64,000 nt of DNA from assembly GCA_029532415.1 (NCBI GenBank), contig JAQOTA010000053.1, positions 4,774,001-4,838,000 on the forward strand, read 5' to 3'. The position numbers and the translations under genes were made by a program. Within the stretch, counting starts at the first letter, position 1; each line of letters opens with the position of its first letter. The notes beneath the pieces are model-generated. The model saw only the letters and a program-made list of their open reading frames with translations, was not told the origin of the DNA and did no database searches. The stretch comes from Marasmius tenuissimus. Its lineage: Eukaryota > Basidiomycota > Agaricomycetes > Agaricales > Marasmiaceae. This document shows, piece by piece, positions 36,740 through 48,599 of the stretch.

Positions 36740-38470
36740 ACGTATCTCTCCCATCGGTTCGCAGGATACTAGATACTCCGTTCAACTATTCGTATCTGCC
36801 ATCTGGGAAGGAATCTGTCCCACCAAATAGCCCTAAGGACAGCCGCAAGTTATGAAATTGAGGACCCACGGTTACATCTCAAGTTACGACCCATGGCCGC
36901 CGCATTAGTGTCCCACGTCATCTTCAATCTTGGTGTGAAATCCGTGCATTCTCCCGCCATCTGGCTACCCACCCGATTCCGTGTACTTATGGCGAGACTA
37001 GTGGGCCGCTGTGGCTCAATTGTACCCTATAGGCGGCAAACGAGCCCCTTTACTTGACCCCGCTCTCAAGGCTCACTTATGAATGAATACCCTAGATACG
37101 AAGGCGCCGAAAGGACCGGTCTGTCAACTGTTCATTCCAGGGTGCGCACAAGGCTACGACCGATGCGCAGTATCCGTCTGTATACAGTATCTATACTTGT
37201 CCACTGTCCGTCACTGGTTCCCGCGGCCAAAGCTCGATCTCGGCGGCCCGATGGCTGATCTCGGATCTCGGTGACATGGCCACTCCCAGTAGCCATGCTT
37301 TCTGAATGTAGCTTCACGGGTCCGGTCCGCGACCATGGTGTGTTAGTAGACGGCATATGCTTGCCAACAAATTCTCATACGAGCTACTACCTCAACTAAT
37401 AAGTGGTAACCAGAACCAGTCAGGACCCTTCATTCAAGCGTCGATCTATCTGTTTGCCAAGAGAGAATCACATGGAGAAGTCTTGGAGTTGGGACCTGTA
37501 GATCGAGAGCGGGACGGGTCGTAGAAGGAAATCGACGACATATAACAACAATTGACCAGATGATACTACTTATAGGTTTGTCCTTGACTTATATGAGCCT
37601 CGAGGCAGTCCACTCGATATAGTTGTCATCTCGGGGGCCGAATCATTCAGACCAGTCTGTGGCTGGCCTCACGCATGCCACGGTCTAGGCATGGACCAGT
37701 GCCAACCAGATATCATCGAGGGTCCCAACAATAGAGCCTGCCCCGAATGGTTTACGACAGAATCGCACAGATTGACTTTGGAGAGCAGCATGTATTCCGA
37801 CTCCCAGGGGACTCAATCAAATCAATGGATGACTTCCCGTAAGAGCTGGCAAATAATTGCTCTGCAAATAATCTGAGGGACCACGCGAACACCAGCTAGC
37901 CGACGGAGCTACTTCCAAATGGGTCGGTTATTTGACGAAAAAATCGTTTAGAACAGGGTCCCGACCCCGTTCTAAACTGTGAGCTCGTCAAAAAACGTCA
38001 TTTTTGGAAAGACCTCCGGTCGGCTATCAATTGCTTGGGTGTTATTTGCAGGAAATTGCAGACCGATTATTTGCAGGCCCTTACGGGAAGTCATCCAAAT
38101 TATACTTGCTTATTTTACTGTACCCGACAACCCAACTAGCCTCGATTTGGTTCAGCCGATTCCTGCGCGTCCGAATCGAGCCCGCCGTCTTGTCTGCGTT
38201 GACATGAAACCAGCTCCCCAGTATCCTAGTTAGACAATTAACGACCATGAACTCTGGACCGAGACCCTCGTTTCCCTCGACTAAAATCAGGTTCTTAGCC
38301 CCTACTCCGGCCTTTGGCACGAAGAGAAGCGTTTGGTCAGTGAAAAAAAATAAACAAACAGAAAAGGTGTCAGGTCGGTTGGCGCAGTGCTTCAAGTTGG
38401 CACATGAAGCGTACTATCAATGCCTGGCGAGAGTGAAAATTCGATGCGTTTTCTGAGTTATCAGTACTGG
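36740..38470. other. No recognisable gene; contains a strong hairpin
   Basis: Only short frames. The notable feature is the palindrome at 37931-37992, listed separately. A homopurine run near 38340-38360 is unremarkable. Confidence 0.4.
37931..37992. repeat. Nested palindrome able to form a long hairpin
   Basis: The inner arms GTTTAGAACAGGGTC (37946-37960) and GACCCCGTTCTAAAC (37963-37977) pair over 15 positions with one mismatch and a 2-nt loop. Outer arms TTTGACGA (37931-37938) and TCGTCAAA (37985-37992) pair perfectly. No gene or tRNA lies within 400 bp. It could be two transposon ends abutting, a solo terminator-like hairpin or a recombination scar. Confidence 0.6.
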
Positions 38471-38579
38471 TAGCAGCAACTTGTTTCGATCAAGTGACCT
38501 CGGGGTTCCATGATCAATTTGAATTTGATTCGCCATTGTATCATATGGGCCCCGCGCGCTACCACTGCGCCATGCTGCT
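38471..38579 (-). tRNA. Initiator tRNA-Met (CAT), with a 37-nt intron
   Basis: The minus-strand sequence folds as a 72-nt initiator tRNA. Acceptor AGCAGCA pairs with TGCTGCT; D stem GCGC pairs with GCGC; anticodon stem CGGGG pairs with CCCCG; T stem ACTTG pairs with CAAGT. The T loop is ATCGAAA and the first pair is A-T. The A at the start of the T loop, the A1-T72 pair and the G-rich/C-rich anticodon stem are initiator features. The anticodon loop CCCATAA is split after CCCATA by an intron whose 3' part, CATGG, can pair with the anticodon. Box A (TGGCGCAGTGG) and box B (GATCGAAAC) are present; a T4 run lies about 33 nt downstream. It lies about 270 bp downstream of relic D. Confidence 0.9.
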
Positions 38580-38853
38580 AAGTATGGGAAGAAGTGGCTC
38601 GAGGCATGATATGAAGCGGTCTTGATGCGCCTTTCCTCTTAAGTACGTTGTTAGATTCGTGAAAGTAAAAGATGGCGGATGATAAGTATGTAGGTAATGA
38701 CAGCGATAGATGATAGATGATAGCAATAACGAAGTAGTCTGTTGAGAGAGGGAGAGAGAGAAAACGAGGAAAGAACGATAATAAGTATATGTGATACGCA
38801 GTCCATCCAGATTCCGAAAGCCCAGAAAAACATGTCGACCAACGAACGACACC

Positions 38854-40130
38854 TTAGTTCCTCGTGTAATCCGGCGGCAGATCCTCCACATGCGCACCGG
38901 ACCCTTGCCCATACCGCACCCCACTCTCCCCATGCCTCCAATACGTGGTGTTGACGACTTGCCGCTGTTCGCCTTTCATCGATCGGTAATTGTCGTTACT
39001 ACTCGACCCAGCAGCGGAATCTGCGTAGGGGTCGAAGTAGGAGTGATGGGATGTAGAATCGACATTGGGCGGGGAGAGCGTAATGACGGATCCTGATTGG
39101 GATTGGTTATGTCGTGAGTGTTGTGGTCTGCTCCCAGATCCTGACCCCAACCCCAAGGCACCACCGAGGAAAGGAGCGGAAGAAGAAGTGGACATATTCG
39201 AGTATCGTTGTTTTTCGGGTGGATACAACGTCGTACTCGTTCATGCTCCCACTCCCCAGCCCCAGCCGTTGCCGCGGCAGCCTCCCAAGGCGCCACAGGG
39301 TTCACATACGGCCTATGTTCGTCTTCCGGAACGAAAGGTGTCACAGCCGCATACGTATGCCCACCACCCATATACATTCCCGGTCCCTCCAGCATACCAA
39401 GGTGAATCCATACCACCTTCCCGCTGATTCCTCTTCCACCGTTTCATGAAAAACCATATCCCCAATCCAAGCAGAACGAGCCCAATAGCCCCACCAAACG
39501 TAGCCCCCGATATCATCCCCATTGCCAGTTTGCTTTTCCCCAACGACGTTGAAACCATACCCACTGGTGTGATGAGAAAGTTGTCTACGACCAACCACTG
39601 AATCGGTGGTTTATCCGAGTCGGAGACACCCTTGAACGTTATCGCCAATTTGTGTTCCTTGTCCCCCGATAGACCCGACGCGTTGAACAAGAGTTGGTTT
39701 TGAAAATCTGCCAAACTTGTATGCTGTACGGGACATCAGTCCTGGCTCGCAAAGGTTTTTATGCATCGTTCGGTTGATATCGGTGAACGGAAATCAAGGG
39801 ATGGAGGAACCGTCGATGGAACATATCCATGTATGGGCTGTTTTGTTGTTTTGGATATTTCGTGCATCTTGGGCAATGTTGTAGTCACCTAGTCGAGGGG
39901 TTGGTGTATAGAAACGAAAAAGACGAAATGGGCGTAGTACCTTCAAAGTCGAACTCGAGCCAAGCACCTCCTTCTTCTTCATCCTATGCATTTTATGGCT
40001 CAGTCCTCGAATCCCTTCGTACCAACATCGAGAGTCGGATCGTTAGAGTCAGAGTAACGAGTCCATGGGTGTGTATCGTCGATGACGAATGGGTCGTCTT
40101 TTGTGAGCCGCTCGTCATGTTTCTTAGGTG
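38854..40130 (-). pseudogene. Relic D of the single-pass membrane protein family
   Basis: Three overlapping frames together cover the family. 39313-39714 has DFQNQLLFNASGLSGDKEH, PPIQWLVVDNFLITPVG, the helix ending LGIWFFMKRWKRNQREGG and SPWYAG. 38976-39416 has GGGHTYAAVTPFVPEDEHR and NPVAPWEAAAAT. 38854-39228 has YPPEKQRYSNMSTSSSAP through LPPDYTRN and the stop. So at least two frameshifts break the copy, one after the WYAG codons and one before the YPPEKQ codons. The ectodomain exon around 39900-39990 is also shifted. Identity to the intact gene is high, so inactivation is fairly recent. It is followed downstream by the intact tRNA at 38471. Confidence 0.8.
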
Positions 40131-40139
40131 ACCGCGGGG

Positions 40140-42350
40140 AGAGGGCGTGTTTCGGTTGGACGTTGCCGAGTCAGGATTGTCTGCAGCTATCGGAGATGAG
40201 GGAGAGGGACATGAGGCGGCGGAGAATCGGTGACCATCGGTCAATGTGAGGTTCCAAAGTTGTGGGATAACGTCATCAAATCTGGTTGAATATTTTCACC
40301 GACAACTCGCCGCCTATTAGAACTCTCTTCTTTGCTCTCCCACTGCCAGCCAAAACTTGATGGATCTTGCCTTCTTTCCTCCCCTACATCTCTCTTCTGA
40401 TTCAACGACCTACTACTATAGTTGGTAAAGGGCAGAAACAGTCAGGATTGCAGGAGATACGGCTCGTGCGTGCAACTGACAACTTAAAGCTCGACTTATT
40501 TGCCTGACAGTTACAGAAGGGTGCTGAGAGCCCCTCGAACACACATCGGTCTTTTACCCCACCGACGTATGGGCAGCGGCCTCGCTTTTTCCACAAACAG
40601 CATACTTGTCTCTTTTCTCGATCCTCGCACTCTCCAAGTCTATCCACAACGTACGCGTATCAACTCGAAAAATGTCTGAAGCATCCAACCAGAAAAACCT
40701 ACGCCGACGGCACTCACTCTCGAAACTCAGGCACCGACTACCAGACGCTTGACTGAGCGATTCCTGAGATCTCTACTCAACCAAGTTGCACTTATACTAT
40801 GAATCACTTTCTCTTCAAGTGACTGAGTTTGTCGCGGTTGCACTGGGAATGTATCTAGCTGGAAATCGATTGCATTTAGGCTTAGGAGAGCAAACCCGAC
40901 TTTGACGTTCAACATTAAAGGCATTTCCTCGGGCAGAGTGATCTATCCGTTGAGGTCTATTGCACTACCCCTCTGCGCTTCCCTGTAACGAATTGATCGC
41001 CTGGAGGTAAGCTTCCATTATAGTTCGCTCGTTCTCCCATTCCTCGACACGCAGAGTTTACGATCGTCTAACGCTGGGTTCAAATTCATGCTCGTCGCAT
41101 AACGCGAACGAAAGAACCTATATTTTGTGATGAAGTGCATGGGTGAGCCGGTATCGTGTTCAGTATCTGCCAGACGCCGGACTAATCAAAACAAGTTTCA
41201 CTTAGAGGCCAGAGGCAGGAACTGTTGAGTACAATGACAGACGGATTATAAGTATTCCTCGGGCATAATCAGTAGCAAACACCATCCCTGGAGTGCTGCG
41301 CCCAGTCTCCCAGCAACCCCCGCGCCTTAGACGTCCTCTGTGGTCAGTTCGGTCACAGGTACTTAACAGTCCAATCTTTATTGAACGTTATCGAATACTC
41401 AGGTTCATCCAACCGTGACGGCTATCGGGCCTGACAAAAATAACAAATTGACGGTCGATGATATGGTGCTAGTCTCTAGATTGTACATGGGACCAATTTC
41501 GGTGACTCTTCTCTCTTTGGTGTCCTGATCTGAATCACAACCAAAGCGTCACAAGGTTCACGTTCAACATTCATGGATTGTCCTCTTCTGCCCGAGGGCC
41601 GAGTAGCACACTCTGTGCCTGTGCTCCGATAATCTACCATCGAGGTCTATCACAACGGTCCTCTTCCGTGTACTGTGTGGCTTCGCGGTGCTGCATCCAA
41701 TTCAATGATCGCCCGGATAGAAGCCTTCACCTACACTCACCTACAACGACCCAGTTAAAACCGGGTTCTTTCTCGATGCATAGGGGCTCACAGTGGATCT
41801 TGGTCCGCGAATGTTTATTGTCAAACTTCAAACCGCGCGAACTGTGAAAAGGGAAGGAATGATACAAACCAGGCCCGTTGCTATGATCATGACGACTCTC
41901 CCAAGCTCGCCTGCCATGATCCAGTGCATGTGTAAGTATCACAAGTGACCTCAAATTAGATGTAGCGGGCGGAAATACTCAATCGTGATCAAGGAATAAA
42001 GAATGTGGCGTAACGTTCACAAAGATCTACCAGAGAACGCGAAGCCAATGAGTAGCGATTCGAGTCCATTCCCCATCAATGGAGAGCCCGAGTGTGCGAT
42101 ACAGGAATAGGTGGCCGCTGGTCCCGGGAGAAGGACGGATGAATGACTCCAACGTGTGTTACTGAAGTGTCTCTTTTCCCTTCCCGCATTGACCTCAGTC
42201 CTGTATTATCACGCTTCAGAGGTCAAAACTCTCAAACTTGGTATCACAAGTTGGAATTTTGCGGCTAGAGGAAGGGTGTTGGACCACGACTTTCAGAACT
42301 CTCGAAGTTCATGGTTCATGTAGTCGTAAGTTGTAAATACATGTGACAGA
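40140..42350. other. No recognisable gene
   Basis: Scattered frames under 90 codons on both strands, none with a known motif or good splice sites. The left part of block II starts near 42360. Confidence 0.4.
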
Positions 42351-42625
42351 ACATGGGAAATACAGATAGATCGTAGACGGAGTCGTAACATGTGGCATAA
42401 TATACATCCCTAGGCCAGGAGCCTGCTAGGTTGTATGTAGTAGAGGTGAAGGAACATAAGTTTTTGACGAAAGTCCGGCTCCGCTCCTCTTGTCATTGAG
42501 AGCGAGGTATAATAAATAAGGGGTACAGAGTTTGTCCATTAGAGTAGATTCGAAATGGTTGAATGAGAACGTAGAACGCGGGTGGAAGTGATTCGTACTG
42601 AGAATCTATACGTGAGGATTGAAGC

Positions 42626-44327
42626 CCAGTGAAAATTGACATAAATTTAGTCACATTGTCTGATATTGCCGACTATTGAAATGTGATATGACGGTATTTC
42701 TGGGCTATTTTGAGTATTCCCAGCTATTCTCTCGTATTCGAGACACAGATGTCCCCGGCAACGGCATCCTTTGAGTGTTTTGAGCTATTCTCCCATATTC
42801 CAGGATAGAGTTGTCTCCCCAGCAACGGCATTCTTTGTATGAGTGATACAAACAGGGTTCGACATAACTCAGGGTGGACCAGAGGCAAGCTCGCCGTTGT
42901 ATTAGCCCAAGGTACCCACCTACCGATTCACGACATATTGTCTGATATCCTTCAGAGACCATCCTAACTTAGCTAGAATGTGATAAGTATAACACTGCCA
43001 ATGGGTGTACTTGCTTTTACATTATCTTGGGTGACGGTACATTCAGTCTACCATTTTAGAGCATAAAGATGAGGGTTAGTGAGATTGAGAAGAGAATACC
43101 GAGGCTAGTGACAGTTGTGATTGTCATCGTCGTCCAAACATTGGTCGTCGCCGGCGCTTGTATTCACGTATGCGTGAATATAGGCGCCAGTGAGCGGCTC
43201 TGCCGGGCGCGAGTCCAAAATCGTTCAATCTGGACACAGCCACCTGCCAGCTCACTCTCCTCAAGACTACGACCACGACCCGAAACTGGATTACACCATT
43301 TCAGTAAGTTTTCCCCTTTCCATTTCCTAGCGTCTTGATATCCTATATCACTATACTGATCTTATTTTATATATTATCCAGAAGCTGTGTTCGGCCTCAA
43401 ATATGAAGGCAAGCAGGTCAAGTCACGACTTTTTTTTGTGTTGGAGTCGCTATTGTTAGTCTCGTGTGTACGCGCACAGTGAGTATCCCTAGTCTCTGTG
43501 CCTCAGATCAACCTGATCGATTCAATTGTTTGATAGCTGTCGCTCATCACAATGTTTCTTTCATGGAAGGCTATAAATCGGCTCTCGAAGTTCCTGTTCC
43601 CTGCCCACTCGTCGACTTCAGCCATCGAATACCCGTAGTCAAAACCTGTTAACCAACTGCAGGCAGTGACCGTGTGCGCATGCACCGAGAGTCTCTCGGG
43701 ATCTTTTTGGGGTACGTACACTTGCATTGTAATTTGTCGCTACCAGTTTCAGAGTACTAACTGACATTTGGACATTCCATAGTTTTTCCTACTATCCCGG
43801 GCATGGAAAGTACGTATGTCAATGGAGAGAATCCCTTCCTTTGAACTCAGGTATGTCATCTTTCTCTTACTTTACTTTCAGGTAGCTCACAATATCTCGG
43901 ACAGACGGTTGGTTGTAAATAGAATGGCAGCGCGGCGGCGGTACCTACTTGAATACTTCTCGTCGGTCTATTAGTACATCTCACATACATACCATCCCGG
44001 TAGTCCTTCGAATTACTGTTGTACCGTATAATAGGTGTTAATTGAATTCAATTTCTGGCAATAGCTCAATGTGCATAGTGCGATACAGTGATACTGAGTA
44101 ATATCTAGCAATACACAAGAATAGCCCGGTCCCTGAGCCCTACCATTCGTTCATTTTGGTCCATAATGGCTGTAAATAGCTGACAATGCGAAAAAAGGTC
44201 CCGTTTTTCCTATTACCAGCCATTGTCAGACAATTGCGAGATATTTGGGTGAAACCCCTCGCTTAAAGCCTGGGAATAGCTGACAATTGCTGACAATGCG
44301 TCATTTTGCATGTTCATTTTCACTGGG
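42626..44327. mobile_element. 1.7-kb inverted-repeat DNA element inserted in the proline-rich gene
   Basis: The left end CCCAGTGAAAATTGACAT and right end (reverse complement) CCCAGTGAAAATGAACAT match at 16 of 18 positions, and ATTGAAG is duplicated on both sides (42619-42625 and 44328-44334). Removing the element restores continuity with the block I paralogue. Subterminal regions carry repeated GCTATTC/AATAGCTGACAAT motifs. No transposase is visible. A plus-strand multi-exon frame can be drawn (43069-43303, 43382-43478, 43537-43576; starts MRVSEIEKRIPRLV then a hydrophobic run), but it is unproven. A 7-8-bp duplication with CAGTG ends suggests an hAT-like or related cut-and-paste element. Confidence 0.75.
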
Positions 44328-45598
44328 ATTGAAGGGCGTGGTCTCTTGCCAATGATCATATGAAGGATGCAACGCCGGTGGGATCCCCCCCGCGAGAATT
44401 GGTGGTTGTGCTCGCAAGCTGTCGCGCCTGTAAACTTTGGCCACTGGGGGCTCGATACGGTGACGGGCAGGCTGAGAGTCGTGAAGTGGATGGCCCGGCC
44501 GTGGCTGATCACAATAAGGCGGGCAAGTGGGCACCCCCGGACCTGATCTGGGATGGTAAAAGTTGCGGCGGTTTGGGGAAATGCTCACACCTGTTGGTGA
44601 TGAACAGGTCAATATGAGAAACATGCACTCCTGATAGGGATATTGGCAGACTCACTAGGCTCTCTGCGTCTCTTACACCCGGATTGATAGTACGGTGGAG
44701 ATGGGACAGCCGTGGGACCAGCCTCAGTTCGTTTGGGGTTATAAGCCTTATGACCCTGGCAATCACCGGGAGATGGCGGAGATCGATAGCCGTTTCGGGG
44801 ATTGAGAGCTAGGGAAGAGTTAGGACTCGTGTGATGGACGTTGTCTGATAGTATAGAGATAATCAAACACTTACTAGGCATGGGGGGATTGCTGGGGATT
44901 GCAGGAGAATAATGTTCAGCCCTCGTAGGGAGGCCCTGCACTGGATGATTGGCGTCCGAAAGTCCTAGAGTCATCGTTGGCATGGTATTGAAGGGGATAG
45001 TCTCAACAAGGCCATACCTTGTCTAAAGTCCGAAGCTGTCCCCACAGAGCTAGCATTGTAGACACTTCCGTTTGCGTAGTGATTGTTGTTGATTGTGACT
45101 GGCCCGTTGAAAACCTCGAAACGCTGGTCATTGACGCCATAGACATCGTTACAGCTGTTCTTGTGCTTGCGAGCAGAGTCCCACGCCACTGCTGTCGCTG
45201 GCGTACGTGGTTTTCTCTGGCGTATCTTTTAAGATTTGACGTAAATACCGCTGCTTCCATAATATCAAGAGGAAGAGCAAACGAACCTTGGGTGGGACCT
45301 CTGAGTTTGTGGGGAAGGGGTTGCTTTCCCAGGGCAAACTTTGCTTGGTGCTGGTTGATTGGTCTCCACTGCTCCACAGGATTCTCTCTGGTATCTCTCT
45401 ACGAGACTGGTCACAAACGATGTGGTGCTGATGACGATGCGTGGAGGAGCGCGTTCGGGATGTGATTTGAGGTTGTTGCCATACTGGGACAGTGTTGCCG
45501 GATTGGTCGGTCACATAAGAAACAGCTGGTGGCGCTGGCATACGAGCGTAACTTCGCCTCGGAGTATGAATATTCGGTGAGCTTCGACTTGGAGGCAT
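44301..45598 (-). CDS. Proline/serine-rich protein of unknown function (349 aa, 6 exons)
   Basis: Exons 45287-45598, 45018-45225, 44875-44964, 44656-44808, 44591-44630 and 44301-44547 sum to 1050 nt in phase. The start MPPSRSSPNIHTPRRSY is shared with the block I paralogue. The most conserved part is NGPVTINNNHYANGSVYNAS in exon 2; later parts are Pro, Arg and Tyr-rich (SPPYYQSG, KRRREP). No signal peptide or helices. The final codons are contributed by the transposon at 42626-44327: the last seven residues before the stop, SENEHAK, are read from its inverted repeat, whereas the sequence before insertion would have ended PFNPHV. Expression is not shown. Function is unknown; the low-complexity content suggests a disordered nuclear or cytosolic protein. 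Confidence 0.65.
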
Positions 45599-45612
45599 AG
45601 CTCATTCAAGTC

Positions 45613-45646
45613 GGGGAGGGAAGGGGAAGGGGAAGGGGAAGGGGGA
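45613..45646. repeat. GGGGAA tandem repeat
   Basis: Five to six runs of four or five G separated by A pairs lie 15-48 bp upstream of the start codon of the proline-rich gene. They have G-quadruplex potential and may act as a pyrimidine-rich 5' leader on the gene's strand. Block I has only a shorter version. Confidence 0.6.
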
Positions 45647-45719
45647 GAAATCGTCGGAGGAGCTGGACCTTTTAAATAAACTACCATATGAAGAAAACGA
45701 AGCTACTAATCGCGTGTCA

Positions 45720-47180
45720 ATTAAGAGATCTCAACGCCCGACCTAGTCTGTCTTTACCGCCTTAGTCATCGCGGAGGGTGAGTGAGACTCGTGTATTGGT
45801 CGTGCATAACCTGGAAAAATCTTTCGAATAGCATGTATCTCGCATGTCCAGCTCGGGCTAGTGATTTGCAAGTCCGTAGACATCGAACAGAAAAGAGTTG
45901 AACAAAACCAAAGAACGCGTGAATATATGCAGACTGATCAACATACTACTACAGTGTTAGTATCAAACACATGCTCAACACGCCGAATATCTTTGCGGCA
46001 GGTACCAAAACCCTAATTAGGGTCGGCCCAAGAGACCTAACTCAAACCAGATATCCGGTTAATTACCCGGCGACTTGAGTCCTTGATCGTCATTTGATTC
46101 TTGATCTAACCATCCCGCTTACTTACATCCGTTTAGTGACCGATACTTCGGTGAACATCAGTTGAATCGCGACGGGTAATACAACCGGCGACGCACTGGC
46201 CACACGCCAGAACGAGACAATAATAATGGTATTCCCATGTCGAACCCTCAGAAAGCCAGGACTGCGACTTTCAGGACTGGTGTCGGATAGGGAAAAGATT
46301 GGGAAGAAATGACAGGTTCCCAGTCCGGACTTATTATTGTTCAAGGCCTAAAAAGATACTTTGTGGGGTTGGCCCTGAGCCCTCGTTATGATTGTCCCTT
46401 TCTGGTGTGTGTACGTTGTGGACTCGTAGTTATTTTGTGGCTCGGGCTACACTCAACTTGAGTTCTTTGTGGCACTTTGGATGATTTCTTTTACAGTCAG
46501 GTTCGCCGAGGTAGTTTAACCCGCCCTTTGTCCATAGTCAGAGGCATATGTTGGAAGTTGGAACCAGCTCCAACCGTTGTGGACGGCAGAATGACTCGAA
46601 CGTGCGTGTGGAATGGACACTTATCGTTCCCGTCCCTTTTGATACGGTCGTTACGAGGTCCGGATGATTGCATCTCGTGCACTATACACGCCCCCCAAGC
46701 GCTCCGAACCTTGATAATAATCCACGAGCGCTTGAGCAGTAAGGGATGGCGATAGCGTCAGAGGCGACCTCAACGCAGATGGGAATGTGGCCGTTGGAGA
46801 AAAAAGACAATACATACCGCTATTGGCGCCAGGAGTTGAACTAGGATCAAGACATGCGCACACAACTTTTGTTTTGTTTTGGAAGGTTGTCGAGATATGT
46901 GAGCACGGATCAACGATAAATTACTGCAATCCAAGCGCAATCCGCACGGTGTTCATACCACGAGCCGGATCGAGACCCGTCGATCATCAATGCATCAAAT
47001 TTGGCTTCATGAGGCCCGGACCTGAACTTGCCGTATGCCTCGGTCTCAATACGACCCCAACAAGCGGTGTAGGCGGGATTTAATGTCTTGCAAAACCGAA
47101 GGAGCTTACCTGGCGGTCAAAGCGGCCCAGATCTTAGATCCCATTTGACCCTCGAACATCGAGTATAATATTCAATATTG
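45720..47180. other. No recognisable gene
   Basis: Frames under 100 codons on both strands at 46123-47083 show no domain, no splice support and no clear paralogue in block I. Confidence 0.4.
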
Positions 47181-47199
47181 GACGTCGGCGCAGCTCCTG

Positions 47200-48110
47200 C
47201 AAGATGGTTGAGTCGTGCTCACTGCTCAGCAAGCTATGCCGCTTCACTAATTGTTTTTTTGGACATAGGAAACGTCAGAATTATTATGTGTCTTCGATAT
47301 CTTGACCTTCAGTCGTGCTCCTCGTCGGCGGCCCAAACTATTAAGGAACATACCTGTATGTTGTACACGTAAATAACAGCCTCCGAGCCGAAACTTGGTG
47401 CTACTGTACCGGAATGGGCAATGGTGCCCTTGAAGGTTGTTGTCTCTGGGAGCGTGATAGGCCTCTGTCTGTGAGTACTTGAGTTGTAACAGAAATACCA
47501 TCACGTCGAAGGTGATGCATATAGTCCACCCAGTAGTTAGGGAAATGCGCCGTCAGCGAGCGATGAGCCACTGAAGTCTTGTGGATCTCTGTAACAGATG
47601 CGCTCAGGCTGTCTCGAATGGGGGTAACAATTGGACCCTCATCCTGGGAACTTTCCCGTCAATGGGGAAAGTAGCTAGCACCCGTGCAACGAGTTATGAC
47701 TCTAGGCTATGTGCGGTGGCAGCTACCTTCTATCAAAGGATATGTCAGGCGCACGTTGGATCTGACCAGATAATGATTGATGATTCTTGATATCATGGGG
47801 TGCGAGCAATCAGCTGCAGCGCTTGGCATCTGTGAACATGAGTTTCGACGACGGATCTTGATGAGTCTGACCTCTGGAGCAAAACAAACAAGGTGGAACG
47901 AGGACGACGTAACCTTATATCCATCAAAACATATGTCCCATGAGTCTCTTCGTCTCCATTTGTGCCGACAAAAGGTCAGGACATCCAGGTCTTGTGTCAC
48001 TTCGGTCGGTGATATACGGAGAGGAATTGACTTGCGGGTGCAGAGAAAGGGCGGGATCATGGCAGTAAGAAGAAAAGGAAAAGCCCAATTTCGGAGTCAC
48101 GATAAGGTTT
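47200..48110 (-). pseudogene. Decayed gene in block II, paired with 24.0-24.7 kb
   Basis: Minus-strand pieces include FGSEAVIYVYNIQ around 47360-47400, typical of a beta-sandwich ectodomain of agaricomycete membrane proteins. ISPTEVTQDLDVL around 47970-48020 matches the block I copy. Frames shift repeatedly and no complete spliced gene can be assembled. Confidence 0.3.
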
Positions 48111-48553
48111 GAGGCAAAGGGTTCCGGTTAATCGCGGCGAGCACCGAATAGACCAGGCTAAAGACAAATGTCAGAAACATCGGGTGAGAAAAGCCCATGC
48201 TGGATCTCGAGAGTCGAGACGGGAATTGAATAAGCAAAATGCCTTCCCAGCAGTGTCATCGATTGATGCTAACTGTATGAGCTCCATTCTCGAGTCGCAA
48301 TAAGTGGCACGGAAGTTTGTCATTGGTGGGGGTGCTGGTGAGTGAAGTCACTGACTCAGAATGTGGACGTTTGGCCCGTACAGTGTGCATAAAATGCCGA
48401 ATTAGGCCCACCTTCGAGTATCGAGACCTGCAGCGTTCCTGACCCAACACACACCGACGACTACGGCGAAGGCTTTCCGACGAGCGCGTTACTTACTATT
48501 TAGCCCAGCCAACGTGTAAGGGAGAAGATTGAAAAGATGAACATTAGAAACCA

Positions 48554-48591
48554 TAGTAGCAACTTATTTCGATCAAGTGACCTCGGAGTTC
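48554..48591 (-). pseudogene. 3' half of an initiator tRNA-Met
   Basis: Plus-strand TAGTAGCAACTTATTTCGAT and the following CAAGTGACCTCGGAGTTC match the 3' acceptor, T arm, variable loop and anticodon-stem strand of the intact tRNAs with about three changes. The 5' half is missing; homology stops near 48591. No other tRNA sequence follows. Confidence 0.7.
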
Positions 48592-48599
48592 GCAATGGC

